Source: Ralstonia mannitolilytica
Lineage (GTDB): Bacteria > Pseudomonadota > Gammaproteobacteria > Burkholderiales > Burkholderiaceae
Reading direction: 5' to 3'
NCBI RefSeq assembly: GCF_905397375.1
Contig: NZ_CAJPVG010000011.1
Coordinates: 62,001 to 126,000, forward strand
DNA length: 64,000 bases
Below the pieces are notes generated by a model. That model did not search any database. It was not told the origin of the DNA and saw nothing but the letters and a program-made list of their open reading frames with translations. Position numbers and translations under genes: made by a program. Within the stretch, counting starts at the first letter, position 1; each line of letters opens with the position of its first letter. Below, piece by piece: positions 1-7,933 of this stretch.

Positions 1-666
1 GCCGCCGGGCCGATGCAGGTGGTTTCCGGCCCGGTGGGGCGACGCAAGGTTCACTTCCAGGCACCGCCCGCCGATGCGCTGCCCGCCGAGACGGCGAAAT
101 TCCTGTCGTGGGCGAACGAGGAAACCGGCGAACCGGCGCTTATCAAGGCAGGCCTCGCGCATCTGTGGTTCGTGACGCTGCACCCCTTCGACGATGGCAA
201 CGGCCGCATCGCGCGCGCCGTGGGCGACCTGTTCCTCGCCCGCGCCGACGGCAGCCCGCAACGCTTCTACAGCCTGTCGGCGCAAATCCAGCGCGAGCGC
301 AAGGACTACTACGACGTGCTCGAACGCACGCAGAAGGGCACGCTCGACGCCACCGGCTGGCTGTCGTGGTTCCTCGACACACTCGGGCGCGCCGTCACCA
401 GCGCACAGTCCACCCTGGATGCCGTGCTGGTCAAAGCACGCTTCTGGCAACGCTGGGCGGGCATGTCGTTGAACGAGCGGCAGGTGAAACTGCTCAACCG
501 CCTGCTCGACGGCTTCGAGGGCAAGCTCACGAGCAGCAAGTGGGCCGCCATCGCCAAGTGCTCGCCCGACACCGCGTTGCGCGACATCACGCAGTTGCTG
601 GAATTGGGCGTGCTGAAAAAATCGCCCGGCGGCGGGCGCAGCACCGGCTACGAGCTCGCGGACTGA
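1..666 (+). CDS. Fic family protein, C-terminal part (5' end outside window)
   Basis: The frame is open from the first base, so the N-terminus lies upstream of the window. The Fic catalytic motif HPFDDGNGRIAR is intact, with its histidine codon at 181-183. Fic proteins transfer AMP, or another nucleotide-derived group, from a nucleotide to hydroxyl side chains of target proteins. The last 65 or so residues (from LTSSKWAAIAKCSPDTALRD) look like a winged helix, as in Fic proteins of the DUF4172 type that often regulate themselves. The stop overlaps the end of the convergent gene at 648-1214. The substrate cannot be told from sequence. Family assignment is strong; physiological role is unknown. 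Confidence 0.9.
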   Translation, partial: AAGPMQVVSGPVGRRKVHFQAPPADALPAETAKFLSWANEETGEPALIKAGLAHLWFVTLHPFDDGNGRIARAVGDLFLARADGSPQRFYSLSAQIQRERKDYYDVLERTQKGTLDATGWLSWFLDTLGRAVTSAQSTLDAVLVKARFWQRWAGMSLNERQVKLLNRLLDGFEGKLTSSKWAAIAKCSPDTALRDITQLLELGVLKKSPGGGRSTGYELAD

Positions 667-1214
667 AGTGCATCGACGGGCATGCCCGCACCGCTGCGGC
701 ACGGACGCAGGTGATGCACCTCCCAGCGGAAGACTTCTTCGATGCTGAAACGGATGACGTCACCGTTCGCCATCCTGTAGAAAGGAATGCCGAGCCGCTG
801 GCGTTCCTGATTCTGGTGAAGCCAGTGAGCGGGCAATCCAGTGATGTCGGCCACCTCCTTGGCGGAGTAGAAAATCTGATCGCGCCGACCGGGTCGCTGC
901 TGCATCATCTGCTCGATGGCGTCTTCGCGCGCGGTGGGCGAGGATTCGGACAAGGCGCGTCCGGCGCTGGATCTCCACGTCACCTGCGCCTTGCGCTCGA
1001 AGGCCTCGACCTCCATCAGGAGGTAGCGGACAGACCTGCCGATGTGCCATGCGGGCGGGCCGATGCCCTCCGAACGCCAGCGTTGGAGCGTCTTGGGCGA
1101 GAGGTTCCACCTCGAGCACAGCTGCGTTTCGTTGAGAACCGGATACTTGATTGGCGGTTCATCCGGGCCGGTGTCGGCGCGGCGGGTAGTGGAGTCAGCC
1201 TTGGGTTTCATCAT
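648..1214 (-). CDS. AlpA/excisionase-like DNA-binding protein with two HTH segments
   Basis: The 188-residue product contains two MerR/excisionase-type winged-helix segments. The first (about residues 25-75) has the signature LSPKTLQRWRSEGIGPP followed by a VRY strand. The second (about 115-170) begins YSAKEVADITGLP. Such proteins act as small regulators or recombination directionality factors on islands and prophages. The start at 1214 has a GGAGG-type ribosome site directly upstream, and the gene overlaps the end of 1195-1557 by 20 bases, so the two are probably one transcript. It converges on the Fic gene. The target DNA and whether it acts in excision are not known. Confidence 0.7.
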   Translation of the reverse strand: MMKPKADSTTRRADTGPDEPPIKYPVLNETQLCSRWNLSPKTLQRWRSEGIGPPAWHIGRSVRYLLMEVEAFERKAQVTWRSSAGRALSESSPTAREDAIEQMMQQRPGRRDQIFYSAKEVADITGLPAHWLHQNQERQRLGIPFYRMANGDVIRFSIEEVFRWEVHHLRPCRSGAGMPVDALQSASS

Positions 1215-1557
1215 GCGCCTCCGTCAGGGCGGCCTCGGCCGCCGCAAGGCTGCCGTACTGCGCGATGAGCGCGAAGGCCTCGTTGAGGTAGTACCGCTTC
1301 GGCTCGGGCGCGGCTGGCACCTGAGGTTCGACGACGGGCGTCGCCGCCGTCAATGGCGGCAAGGCAGCGTCGTTGGGCATCCCCTGGCGGTTTGCCTGCT
1401 CATAGGCCACGATTTCAGCCACCGCGTAGCGGACGGCCTTGGAGAGCTTGAAGTACGGTGGGCCGCGCTCTTCGCTGCGCCAGCGTTGCAAGGTCTTGAT
1501 GCTGATGTTCCAGCGCAAGGCAAGTTCGGTTTCGGTGAAGGCGGGTTCGGTCAACAT
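1195..1557 (-). CDS. AlpA-like helix-turn-helix protein
   Basis: The product is 120 residues long. Its first 60 residues form an excisionase/AlpA-type winged helix with the signature ISIKTLQRWRSEERGPP, closely similar to the first domain of the downstream gene, so the pair are tandem paralogues. The tail after residue 65 is alanine/proline rich and unassigned. The frame is open further upstream, but the ATG at 1557 is chosen because AAAGGAG precedes it at good spacing. Tandem AlpA-like genes typically mark the edge of integrative elements. Function as an element-encoded regulator is inferred. Confidence 0.7.
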   Translation of the reverse strand: MLTEPAFTETELALRWNISIKTLQRWRSEERGPPYFKLSKAVRYAVAEIVAYEQANRQGMPNDAALPPLTAATPVVEPQVPAAPEPKRYYLNEAFALIAQYGSLAAAEAALTEAHDETQG

Positions 1558-1983
1558 GGCGCTCCTTTCGTCGTTCGTGCTGGGCATTACGGCGGCGAAC
1601 GCGACGAAAGCCAAGTTGCAGGCCCAGAAGCGCCCGGCATTGGCGACGGCTGCGAGTGCCAATCGGCCTCTCTGAACTTCCGGTCGTGGGCATGCGCGGG
1701 GGCGCGGAATCCTTCCTCGGAATCGCGCACATATGGCGGGGTTTCCGACCCGTGGCGAGGCACAGCGGAGAAGCGGGTTTCGTTTCTTGTTAAACTACGC
1801 CACCAGATCCCAGAAGCCCAGCCATTCCCGGCTGGGCTTTTTGCTGCCTGCCAGGTCAGCATTAGCGCCGTTCAGGCCACCGTCTCCTGAACGCCATTGG
1901 CCGCGCTTTGCCGCTCCAGGCCGATGTTCGGCCCCATTGCGTCATCTCGACCCGCCTCCGCCAGACCGGGGTCATTCCTCGTA
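1558..1983. other. Intergenic region upstream of the receptor gene
   Basis: No gene is supported here. The stretch contains an intrinsic terminator at 1815-1843 and, at its right edge, a Fur box. It separates the leftward AlpA-like gene pair from the rightward receptor gene. The sequence just before the terminator is not a recognisable tRNA or tmRNA end, although a terminator with no obvious upstream gene could mark an element boundary. Confidence 0.5.
1815..1843 (+). terminator. Intrinsic terminator
   Basis: The arms AGCCCAGCC and GGCTGGGCT form a perfect 9-bp stem around the loop ATTCCC, followed by TTTT. No plus-strand gene is visible just upstream, so the transcript it ends is unidentified. 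Confidence 0.75.
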
Positions 1984-2002
1984 TTGAGAATAAATCTCAT
2001 TT
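1984..2002 (+). promoter_or_regulatory. Fur box upstream of the siderophore receptor
   Basis: TTGAGAATAAATCTCATTT contains the inverted repeat TGAGA/TCTCA, close to Fur boxes of Burkholderiales. It abuts an ATG at 2003, which argues that translation starts further downstream (2075). Repression by Fe(II)-Fur is inferred. Confidence 0.75.
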
Positions 2003-2074
2003 ATGATTGCGCGCTTCCGCCGGGTGAACGCTCGGCTGCAGACAACACAGCGCATATCAAACGATAAGCGAGTT

Positions 2075-4087
2075 ATGAACAGCAAGGAGTGGGCGGCCGG
2101 CATGGTGGCCGCCATCATCGGCGTGGCGAACGCAGCCGACGCGGCGGCGCAGGAAGTGCAACTGCCAACCACCACGGCGACAGGCCAGCGCCAGGCGCAG
2201 GGCTTTCGTGCCAAGCAAACGTCCACGGCCACGCGCACGGATTCCGACCTGATGGAGATCCCCTTTGCCGTGAGCAGCGTCAACGCAGAATTCATCAAAA
2301 CGGTGGCCGCCGGACGGGGCGACGATCTGTACGACTGGGTGGCGGGCGTGTCGCGCCAGAACAGCTTTGGCGGCCTGTGGGACAACTACGCCGTGCGCGG
2401 TTTTGCCGGCGATGGCAACACCTCTGGCACCGACTACTTGCTCAACGGCTTCTCGTGGAACCGCGGGATGAGCGTGCCGCGCGACACCGCCAGCGTGGAG
2501 CGCATGGAGGTGCTCAAGGGGCCGGCCTCTGCGCTGTACGGGCGCGGCGACCCGGGCGGCATCATCAGCTACACCACCAAGCAGCCGCAGTTCAAAAGCG
2601 CCAACACCGTAAGCGTGTCGGCCGGCAGCTACGGCGCCACACGCGAAACGCTGGATTCCACCGGGCCGCTGTCCGACACGCTCGCCTATCGGCTGAACGT
2701 CATGAACGAGGACAACGGCAGCTTTCGCGACACCGTATCCAACAAACGCTACCTGGTGGCGCCCGGCTTTACGTGGAAGGCGGGGCCCGACACCATCGTC
2801 CACTACGAAATGGAAGCCGCGCGTCAGAGCGCCCCGCTCGATCGCGGCGTGGTGGCCGTCAACGGCGAACTGGGCGCGATCCCGACCTCGCGCTTCCTCG
2901 GTGAGCCGCGCGACGGCAACTACGAAGTGCGCAACCTTGGCCACCAGTTGACCGTAGACCACCGCATCAACGCAGACTGGTCGGTCAACGGGGGCGTGGC
3001 GCAGCGCGATACCGATCTGTACGGCCGCTCGTCGGAGGCGTTCTCGCTGCAGGCCGACGGCCGCACGCTGTGGCGCCGCTATCGCAATGTCAGCTTTCAC
3101 AGCAACGACCTGCAAGGCCGGCTGGAGCTGACCGGCAACCTGCAGACCGGCCCCGTATCGCACACGCTGGTCATGGGCACCGACGCCTACCGCTTCAACT
3201 ACGATCAGTTCGTTCAGCGCTCCACCCCCACGGCCGCCGCGCCGTATGCCGTCGACATCTTCAACCCTGTCTACGGCCAGCCAACGCCTGCGCTCAATAC
3301 CGCAACCAACGCGCTGGAGCACGACGAGGGGCAGGGCGCCTACGTGCAAGACACCCTGGCCCTGGGCGAACACTGGAAGGTCATTGCCGGGCTGCGCTGG
3401 GACAACTACCGCCAGTCGATCGAAAACCGCCGCACCGGCATCACCACCAGCCAGAACCAGACCGCCGCCAGCCCGCGCCTGGGCTTGGTCTACCAGTGGA
3501 GCCCGGCGCTTTCCCTTTACGCCAACACCGCGTATTCGTTCCGCCCCAACAACGGCATCGATGCCAGCGGCAACGCCTTCGCCCCAGAAAAGGGCCACGG
3601 CTACGAAGTCGGCGTCAAATGGGCGGGCGCCAAATGGTTGGCCACCCTGGCCGCATTTGACGTGAGCAAGCGCAACGTGCTGACCGCAGACCCGGCCAAC
3701 AGCGGCTTTTCGCGCGCGGCCGGCGAGGTCCGCAGCCGTGGCCTGGAATTCGAGTGGAACGGCGAACTGGGCGGCGGCTTCCGTGGCATTGCCAACCTGG
3801 CGTACATCGATGCCGAAGTCACGCGCGATACCGTGCTCACGCCGGGTGCCCGGCTGGTCGACATCCCGCGCGTGAGCGGCAGCGCGCTGCTGATGTATGA
3901 ATTTGCGCCCCCCGTCGGGCAAAAGGCCGGCGTAGGTGCGGGCGTGGTCTACGTTGGCAGCCGTGCGGGCAATACCGCCAATACGCAGGACGGCTTCCAG
4001 CTGCCCGCCTATACCACCGTGCAGCTCAACGGCTACGTGCAGATCGACAGCGTTACGCGAGGGCATATGCCTAACCCATTTGATTGA
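2075..4087 (+). CDS. TonB-dependent siderophore receptor, truncated at the C-terminus
   Basis: An outer-membrane receptor for iron-siderophore uptake. After an Ala-rich signal peptide (MNSKEWAAGMVAAIIGVANA) comes a plug domain with the typical segment VERMEVLKGPASALYGRGDP, then a beta-barrel with repeated strands. ATG 2075 is preferred over ATG 2003 because the Fur box lies against 2003. The reading stays receptor-like up to TVQLNGYVQIDS and then ends in VTRGHMPNPFD. The last strands expected in this family, including the terminal aromatic residue used for barrel assembly, are absent. The junction is near 4052. The gene is probably non-functional, so a pseudogene reading is possible. It stands alone with no siderophore biosynthesis genes nearby. 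Confidence 0.8.
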   Translation: MNSKEWAAGMVAAIIGVANAADAAAQEVQLPTTTATGQRQAQGFRAKQTSTATRTDSDLMEIPFAVSSVNAEFIKTVAAGRGDDLYDWVAGVSRQNSFGGLWDNYAVRGFAGDGNTSGTDYLLNGFSWNRGMSVPRDTASVERMEVLKGPASALYGRGDPGGIISYTTKQPQFKSANTVSVSAGSYGATRETLDSTGPLSDTLAYRLNVMNEDNGSFRDTVSNKRYLVAPGFTWKAGPDTIVHYEMEAARQSAPLDRGVVAVNGELGAIPTSRFLGEPRDGNYEVRNLGHQLTVDHRINADWSVNGGVAQRDTDLYGRSSEAFSLQADGRTLWRRYRNVSFHSNDLQGRLELTGNLQTGPVSHTLVMGTDAYRFNYDQFVQRSTPTAAAPYAVDIFNPVYGQPTPALNTATNALEHDEGQGAYVQDTLALGEHWKVIAGLRWDNYRQSIENRRTGITTSQNQTAASPRLGLVYQWSPALSLYANTAYSFRPNNGIDASGNAFAPEKGHGYEVGVKWAGAKWLATLAAFDVSKRNVLTADPANSGFSRAAGEVRSRGLEFEWNGELGGGFRGIANLAYIDAEVTRDTVLTPGARLVDIPRVSGSALLMYEFAPPVGQKAGVGAGVVYVGSRAGNTANTQDGFQLPAYTTVQLNGYVQIDSVTRGHMPNPFD

Positions 4088-4399
4088 CGGCGGGACGCAC
4101 GCCAGGAGAGCGCCTCACCGTACCGTCACATCAAATGCACAGCGCTTTCCCCTTAAAAATCAAAGACAAACAACGAAGCAGGGGAAGGGACTGGGGAAGG
4201 GCGCACGGTAGTTGCAAGGCGTTATCTATTTTTGAGCCTTAGCAAGGCATGCATGCGATACCCCAATTTGTGGCATTTCGCGCCGGATAAATTCGTTGTA
4301 GCGTAGGTGCTCGCCGGAGCAGAGCGCCACTTATATCCGGCCAGCGGATTATGTCCGGCGCGGTTCCAGCAAATAACAAACAAGCCGCCATAGAAAGGG
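4088..4399. other. Intergenic region after the truncated receptor
   Basis: No supported gene, repeat or RNA fold was found in these 312 bases. The sequence directly follows the break in the receptor gene and is likely the joining side of a past deletion or insertion. Confidence 0.4.
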
Positions 4400-5368
4400 G
4401 TGAGGGTCGTGGGAGTACAAGATCGCGATTGGTTCAGAGACCGTCGAGAGCCGCAGCTGCGCAATCCCGACTGGCAAAAGGAATACGCCCGCTGGTATGG
4501 CAAGCCACCCCAGGGCGCCAAGCAAGGCGTGCACTGGATCGTTTCCTTGATGGTGTGGGTGGCCGTTCTTCTGGTCGTCTACATCGCCGCGAAGCAATTG
4601 CGGCTCACTGGTAACGGCGCAGCGGTGCCGAGCCAGCAGGCCGCTTCAACACAGCCGGCGCTCACCACGGCGCCGCCACAGCGCCAACCCATGGCCCCGG
4701 TGCAGCAACCCACTGCACGGAACACCACGCCTCCGGCCGGCGTGAACAAATGCGTGATCAACGGGCAGACGGTCTACACGGAAGCGCCGTGCGGCCAGGC
4801 GATGCGCGCGCTCGTCGGCAATGCGCCTACCGAGGCGCTGGGCAATGCTCGTCAACGTGAGATGGAAGAGGCAGCAGCAGCGGCGAAGCGAGCGGAAGAG
4901 CAGCTTGCGCGGCAGTGGGATCAGCGGATGGCGCAGCGGGACCCGTCCATCGCCTTTGTCGTTCTCGGCGGCGGCACGTTAGGCTATTGGGTAAATGAAC
5001 ACTATCTGAAACCGCTAGGAAGACCGGAAGCGCACATCTATGACAACGACGTTGCCGCTTATGGCGACTCAATTGCTCAGGTAAATGCAAGAGGCGATGG
5101 CTCTATAGGGTTTTTGACCCAGAAACGAGAAATTGAAAATTATCTGCATCCCGACGCCATAGCGGAGGGTCTTAACTTGAACGTCGCGTTTGGTGACCAA
5201 GATGATGTGCCGGCGATCATCAGTGGCCAGACAGGGTGGAATACCAATACGGTCAAGAAGAAGCTTGCTCGATACGCCTTCCCAAAGATGACCGCCGCAC
5301 GTATCCGAGCACGAGATCCGGGGGGTGAGGTCGAAGGCTGGTTGAGGCGAATAGCTGTTGTTCCCTAG
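4400..5368 (+). CDS. Chimeric ORF: membrane/DUF4124-like N-terminus joined to TOPRIM nuclease tail
   Basis: Two unlike halves share one frame. Residues 1-180 hold one membrane helix (about 45-65), a Pro/Gln-rich linker, a cysteine-bounded segment CVINGQTVYTEAPC resembling DUF4124, and an Ala/Glu/Arg coiled coil. From about residue 182 the sequence changes to FVVLGGGTLGYW, YDNDV and QKREIENYLHPDAI. This matches the C-terminal TOPRIM part of OLD-like or DUF4435-like ATP-linked nucleases, with YDNDV as the DxD metal site and REIENYL as a conserved block. The ATPase part is absent. Base composition drops visibly at the join (about 4940). The start is a GTG after AGAAAGGGG; GTG 4409 is an alternative. 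Most likely the product of a deletion fusing two genes. Confidence 0.6.
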   Translation: MRVVGVQDRDWFRDRREPQLRNPDWQKEYARWYGKPPQGAKQGVHWIVSLMVWVAVLLVVYIAAKQLRLTGNGAAVPSQQAASTQPALTTAPPQRQPMAPVQQPTARNTTPPAGVNKCVINGQTVYTEAPCGQAMRALVGNAPTEALGNARQREMEEAAAAAKRAEEQLARQWDQRMAQRDPSIAFVVLGGGTLGYWVNEHYLKPLGRPEAHIYDNDVAAYGDSIAQVNARGDGSIGFLTQKREIENYLHPDAIAEGLNLNVAFGDQDDVPAIISGQTGWNTNTVKKKLARYAFPKMTAARIRARDPGGEVEGWLRRIAVVP

Positions 5369-5513
5369 GGCCAAGCACCGGAAATGTAATTGTCACCGAG
5401 TCTGCGCCATAGCGTCGATTGAGGGCCAAATTACAACCTATTGACTACGACAATAGCGCTGTCGATGCGCTGAATTGGCGTGCGACACGTGCTCGGTACA
5501 GCGAAGGAATCTC

Positions 5514-6752
5514 GTGATTGAATTCGAAGCGGTGGGCGAACATCTGCATCTTCTCTATCTTCCGCGAGATGACGCCTTATGGGTCTACAGGAAGTTCAAG
5601 CGCGGTGAGCCCCTCGTAATCAAAAAAACCTTTCATCTAACGAGGCACGATCTCCTGTCGGACGATGTCGATGAAGTTGATCTGGATGGGGTAGGCGACT
5701 TTGACTCTGAGTCGAGACTCGTCGAGTTCATGGAGCAGAGCCCGCTGCGATTCGTGGTGGCTACGGCGGATGGAGAGTACTTTCGATTCAACGCAGATGT
5801 GTTGGGCGTTGACGTACCTGTATTGCTGGCGCGAGATGCTGAACCAACATGGAAATGGTTCACCGCTGAGCAGAGAACGTCTATCGTAGGTGTGATGTCT
5901 GAGCTGCGTCCAACGCGGATCGTTATCGGTGGTCCGGCATCGGATGCAATTCCGTTGGACGAATATGTGCGGCTAATCGAGCGATTCCCTACAGGTTACG
6001 AGTTGAAAAGATATGTGTTGGCTCGTGTGGCTGCGGTGGTGCGCGAGTACACCGACGCCAGTGTCGACGCCGAAGCCAGCCTCCGTACGTATGTTGCAAA
6101 GCGGGCTCGGCGAAAACCTAGGGACCTCACAACACGGTTCCGAGAAGAAGAAGAGCAAAAGTACTTCTATCTGCTCGAACGCCTTAAGCAAATGCTTCGC
6201 TCAGAGGATGCCTACACTGAAGCTGCTTGGCAGGCGGAGATCCTTCAGATCGTCCGCTTGCTCAATCCCAAGTACATTGCAGCGTTCGAAGGTGTATCGG
6301 TCAAAGATTCGGTGCGCGGTGGTAGGAGGGAAATTGACATTCTGCTAGTCGATGCCTCCGGCAACGTGGATGTTATCGAGATCAAACAACCTTTTGGGAA
6401 AAGCGTTGTTACTGCGAGTGGCTACCGCGACAACCATATCCCCATGCGGGAGCTTTCCGGCTCCGTTATGCAGATCGAGAAGTACATCTTCCATTTGAAC
6501 CGCTGGGGCACGGTCGGCGAGGCGGCTCTTACAAAGAGATTTGCTGAAAAGCTACCAATTGGGTTCAAGATCCAGATTACGAATCCGTGTGGAATTGTGA
6601 TCTTGGGGCGTGACAACGAGTTGTCGGAAGCTCAGCGGAGGGACTTCGATATCGTCCGTCGAAAGTACAAAAGCGTGGTGGACATCATTACGTACGATGA
6701 TCTGGTGCGGCGGCTTGAGTGTGTTCTTAGCCAGCTTCGAGCGAGAGCATAA
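5514..6752 (+). CDS. sduA: Shedu-type antiphage nuclease (DUF4263)
   Basis: A single-gene defence protein of 412 residues. The C-terminal half carries the DUF4263 nuclease core of the PD-(D/E)xK fold: WQAEILQIVRLLNPKYIAAF, then RREIDILLVDASGNVDVIEIKQP with the catalytic Asp and the ExK pair, then the helix SGSVMQIEKYIFHLNRW. In known Shedu systems this domain nicks or cleaves phage DNA in an oligomer. The N-terminal half (about 1-210) has no family I recognise and probably senses or gates. GTG 5514 is chosen because AAGGA sits five bases upstream; the frame is open a little further 5'. Base composition is visibly poorer in G+C than the flanks, consistent with transfer. A truncated TOPRIM nuclease precedes it. 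Confidence 0.85.
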   Translation: MIEFEAVGEHLHLLYLPRDDALWVYRKFKRGEPLVIKKTFHLTRHDLLSDDVDEVDLDGVGDFDSESRLVEFMEQSPLRFVVATADGEYFRFNADVLGVDVPVLLARDAEPTWKWFTAEQRTSIVGVMSELRPTRIVIGGPASDAIPLDEYVRLIERFPTGYELKRYVLARVAAVVREYTDASVDAEASLRTYVAKRARRKPRDLTTRFREEEEQKYFYLLERLKQMLRSEDAYTEAAWQAEILQIVRLLNPKYIAAFEGVSVKDSVRGGRREIDILLVDASGNVDVIEIKQPFGKSVVTASGYRDNHIPMRELSGSVMQIEKYIFHLNRWGTVGEAALTKRFAEKLPIGFKIQITNPCGIVILGRDNELSEAQRRDFDIVRRKYKSVVDIITYDDLVRRLECVLSQLRARA

Positions 6753-6914
6753 GCCCTGCTATGGTGCTACTCATCGAGCATCGGAGTCACTCCGGGGCAA
6801 TTTGGGGCGAGCTGCAGGGGTGTAAGTAGAAGTTCGGCCCGGCTATCGCGTTCCTTGACATTGCTCGGTAGCCCTTCGGCTCCAAAAAGTCGACAAACAA
6901 CGTCCCCTTAAAAC

Positions 6915-6954
6915 AAAAGAAAAAGCCCGCGAGCCTCTCAGCACCGCGGGCTTT
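6915..6954 (-). terminator. Intrinsic terminator of the minus-strand gene 6989-7462
   Basis: The arms AAAGCCCGCG (6922-6931) and CGCGGGCTTT (6945-6954) form a 10-bp stem. Read on the minus strand it is followed by a T-rich tract. It lies between the ends of the Shedu gene and the convergent small gene and may serve both. Confidence 0.8.
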
Positions 6955-6988
6955 CCCACATCTAGGCCACCATCAGCAGCCCATCACC

Positions 6989-7462
6989 TCACTCCCCAGC
7001 CACCTCCTCCACCTTCTTCCGCGGCCCCCGGCTAAACCGCGCCGACAACGTCCGCCGCGCCGATTCCAGCCCTTCCCCTTTGCCCGCAACCTTCAGGTAC
7101 GTGTAACCCTCGAGCGCGGCCGTCATCAGGTCACTGCCCATTGCCAGTTGGGAATCCTCCATCCTTTCCAGCAACTTCTCCATGCGAGCGAGGCGAGGGC
7201 GCAGGGTGTCAAAGCCCACCAGGTCACGTCGCATTTCCTGCAGGTTGAAATTGGCAGGAAGCACGCTGGGGTTGTTGCTCAGCAGTTCCACTGCCTGGCG
7301 GCAGAACGCTTCGGACTTGCTGCCCATCTTCATGAGCGTGCTGCGCTGCTCGACTGACAGGCCAATCAGGCCGACGAGCTTTTCTTCCAGTGTCTTCAGC
7401 GCACCGTCAATGGCGGTCAGGTCGGTGGCGCTGGGTTGAAACGAGATCAAGTTCTGAGACAT
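6989..7462 (-). CDS. Conserved hypothetical helical protein, 157 aa
   Basis: I do not recognise a named family. The product begins MSQNLISFQPSATDLTAI and is predicted to be mostly alpha-helical, with a heptad-like stretch around residues 75-110 (FDTLRPRLARMEKLLERMED). It ends in a basic segment, SARFSRGPRKKVEE. There is no signal peptide, membrane helix or catalytic motif. It has its own terminator and is separated from the 21-bp repeat array by about 150 bases. The even codon bias and intact frame make it a real gene. A structural or DNA-associated role would fit the basic tail but is a guess. Confidence 0.6.
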   Translation of the reverse strand: MSQNLISFQPSATDLTAIDGALKTLEEKLVGLIGLSVEQRSTLMKMGSKSEAFCRQAVELLSNNPSVLPANFNLQEMRRDLVGFDTLRPRLARMEKLLERMEDSQLAMGSDLMTAALEGYTYLKVAGKGEGLESARRTLSARFSRGPRKKVEEVAGE

Positions 7463-7619
7463 TGCGTTCCTCTAAAGCGGATATCAGCGTCATGCCGATT
7501 GGCACAACCCGGTGAGGTTGGCTACCGCTGCGGCGTATCGCAATGCTGTACACAACTTTTGACGGGAAACCGGTCCCCCATGGGCCAGCAAGCCTGCTCC
7601 CGCCTTTCGAGTGTGGGAG

Positions 7620-7871
7620 CGTGAAACGCGAGCTTCGGTCTGTCGAACTCGACGCTCTGACACTGACGCTCGACCCTCAGACAGTGGAACGTGACCCTCA
7701 GACGGTGAAGTTCGGGTGTTTGAGGCTCAAACGCGACCCTCAAAGGGTCGAATTCGACTGTTTGACACTGACGCTCGAGTGTCTGAGGGCGAAGCTCCAG
7801 TGTTTGACACTGACGTTCCACGCTTTGAGGGTCAAGCGCCAGCGTCTGAGGGTGAAGCGTGACGTTCGGCC
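7620..7871. repeat. Array of twelve degenerate 21-bp repeats
   Basis: Twelve consecutive 21-base units begin at 7620, 7641, 7662 and so on to 7851, with no spacers. A typical unit is GGTCGAATTCGACTGTTTGA plus C (7746-7766). Each carries a palindrome-like core, exemplified by GTCGAATTCGAC. Because of this symmetry both strands stay open and both translate into near-identical heptads of the type V-E-F-D-x-L-T. No start with a good ribosome site precedes the array on either strand, so coding is not claimed. It lies directly upstream of the C4-type RNA locus. Confidence 0.8.
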
Positions 7872-7899
7872 CGGCGCCCAGTGCGAATCAATAATCCAA

Positions 7900-7927
7900 C
7901 TTTCGCTGCTGCCCCCGTGGCTATAAT
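7900..7927 (+). promoter_or_regulatory. Promoter of the C4-type RNA locus
   Basis: A perfect -10 hexamer TATAAT lies at 7922-7927, with a weak -35 (around 7900-7906, ACTTTCGC) at about 15-16 bases. Transcription would begin near 7934, just before the first hairpin of the leader. Confidence 0.65.
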
Positions 7928-7933
7928 TGCCCC

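Noticed and set aside
1735..1815. tRNA or tmRNA end serving as an island attachment site
   Set aside because: CCACCA occurs before the terminator, but no T-arm or acceptor pairing can be built.
2057..4066. Long open frame antisense to the siderophore receptor
   Set aside because: Shadow of the receptor gene; no start with ribosome site and no family similarity.
7620..7871. CRISPR array
   Set aside because: The 21-bp units are contiguous with no spacers and vary at many positions; no cas genes are nearby.
7543..7926. Coding gene across the 21-bp repeats
   Set aside because: Both strands are open because of the quasi-palindromic unit and neither has a convincing ribosome site; recorded as repeat only.
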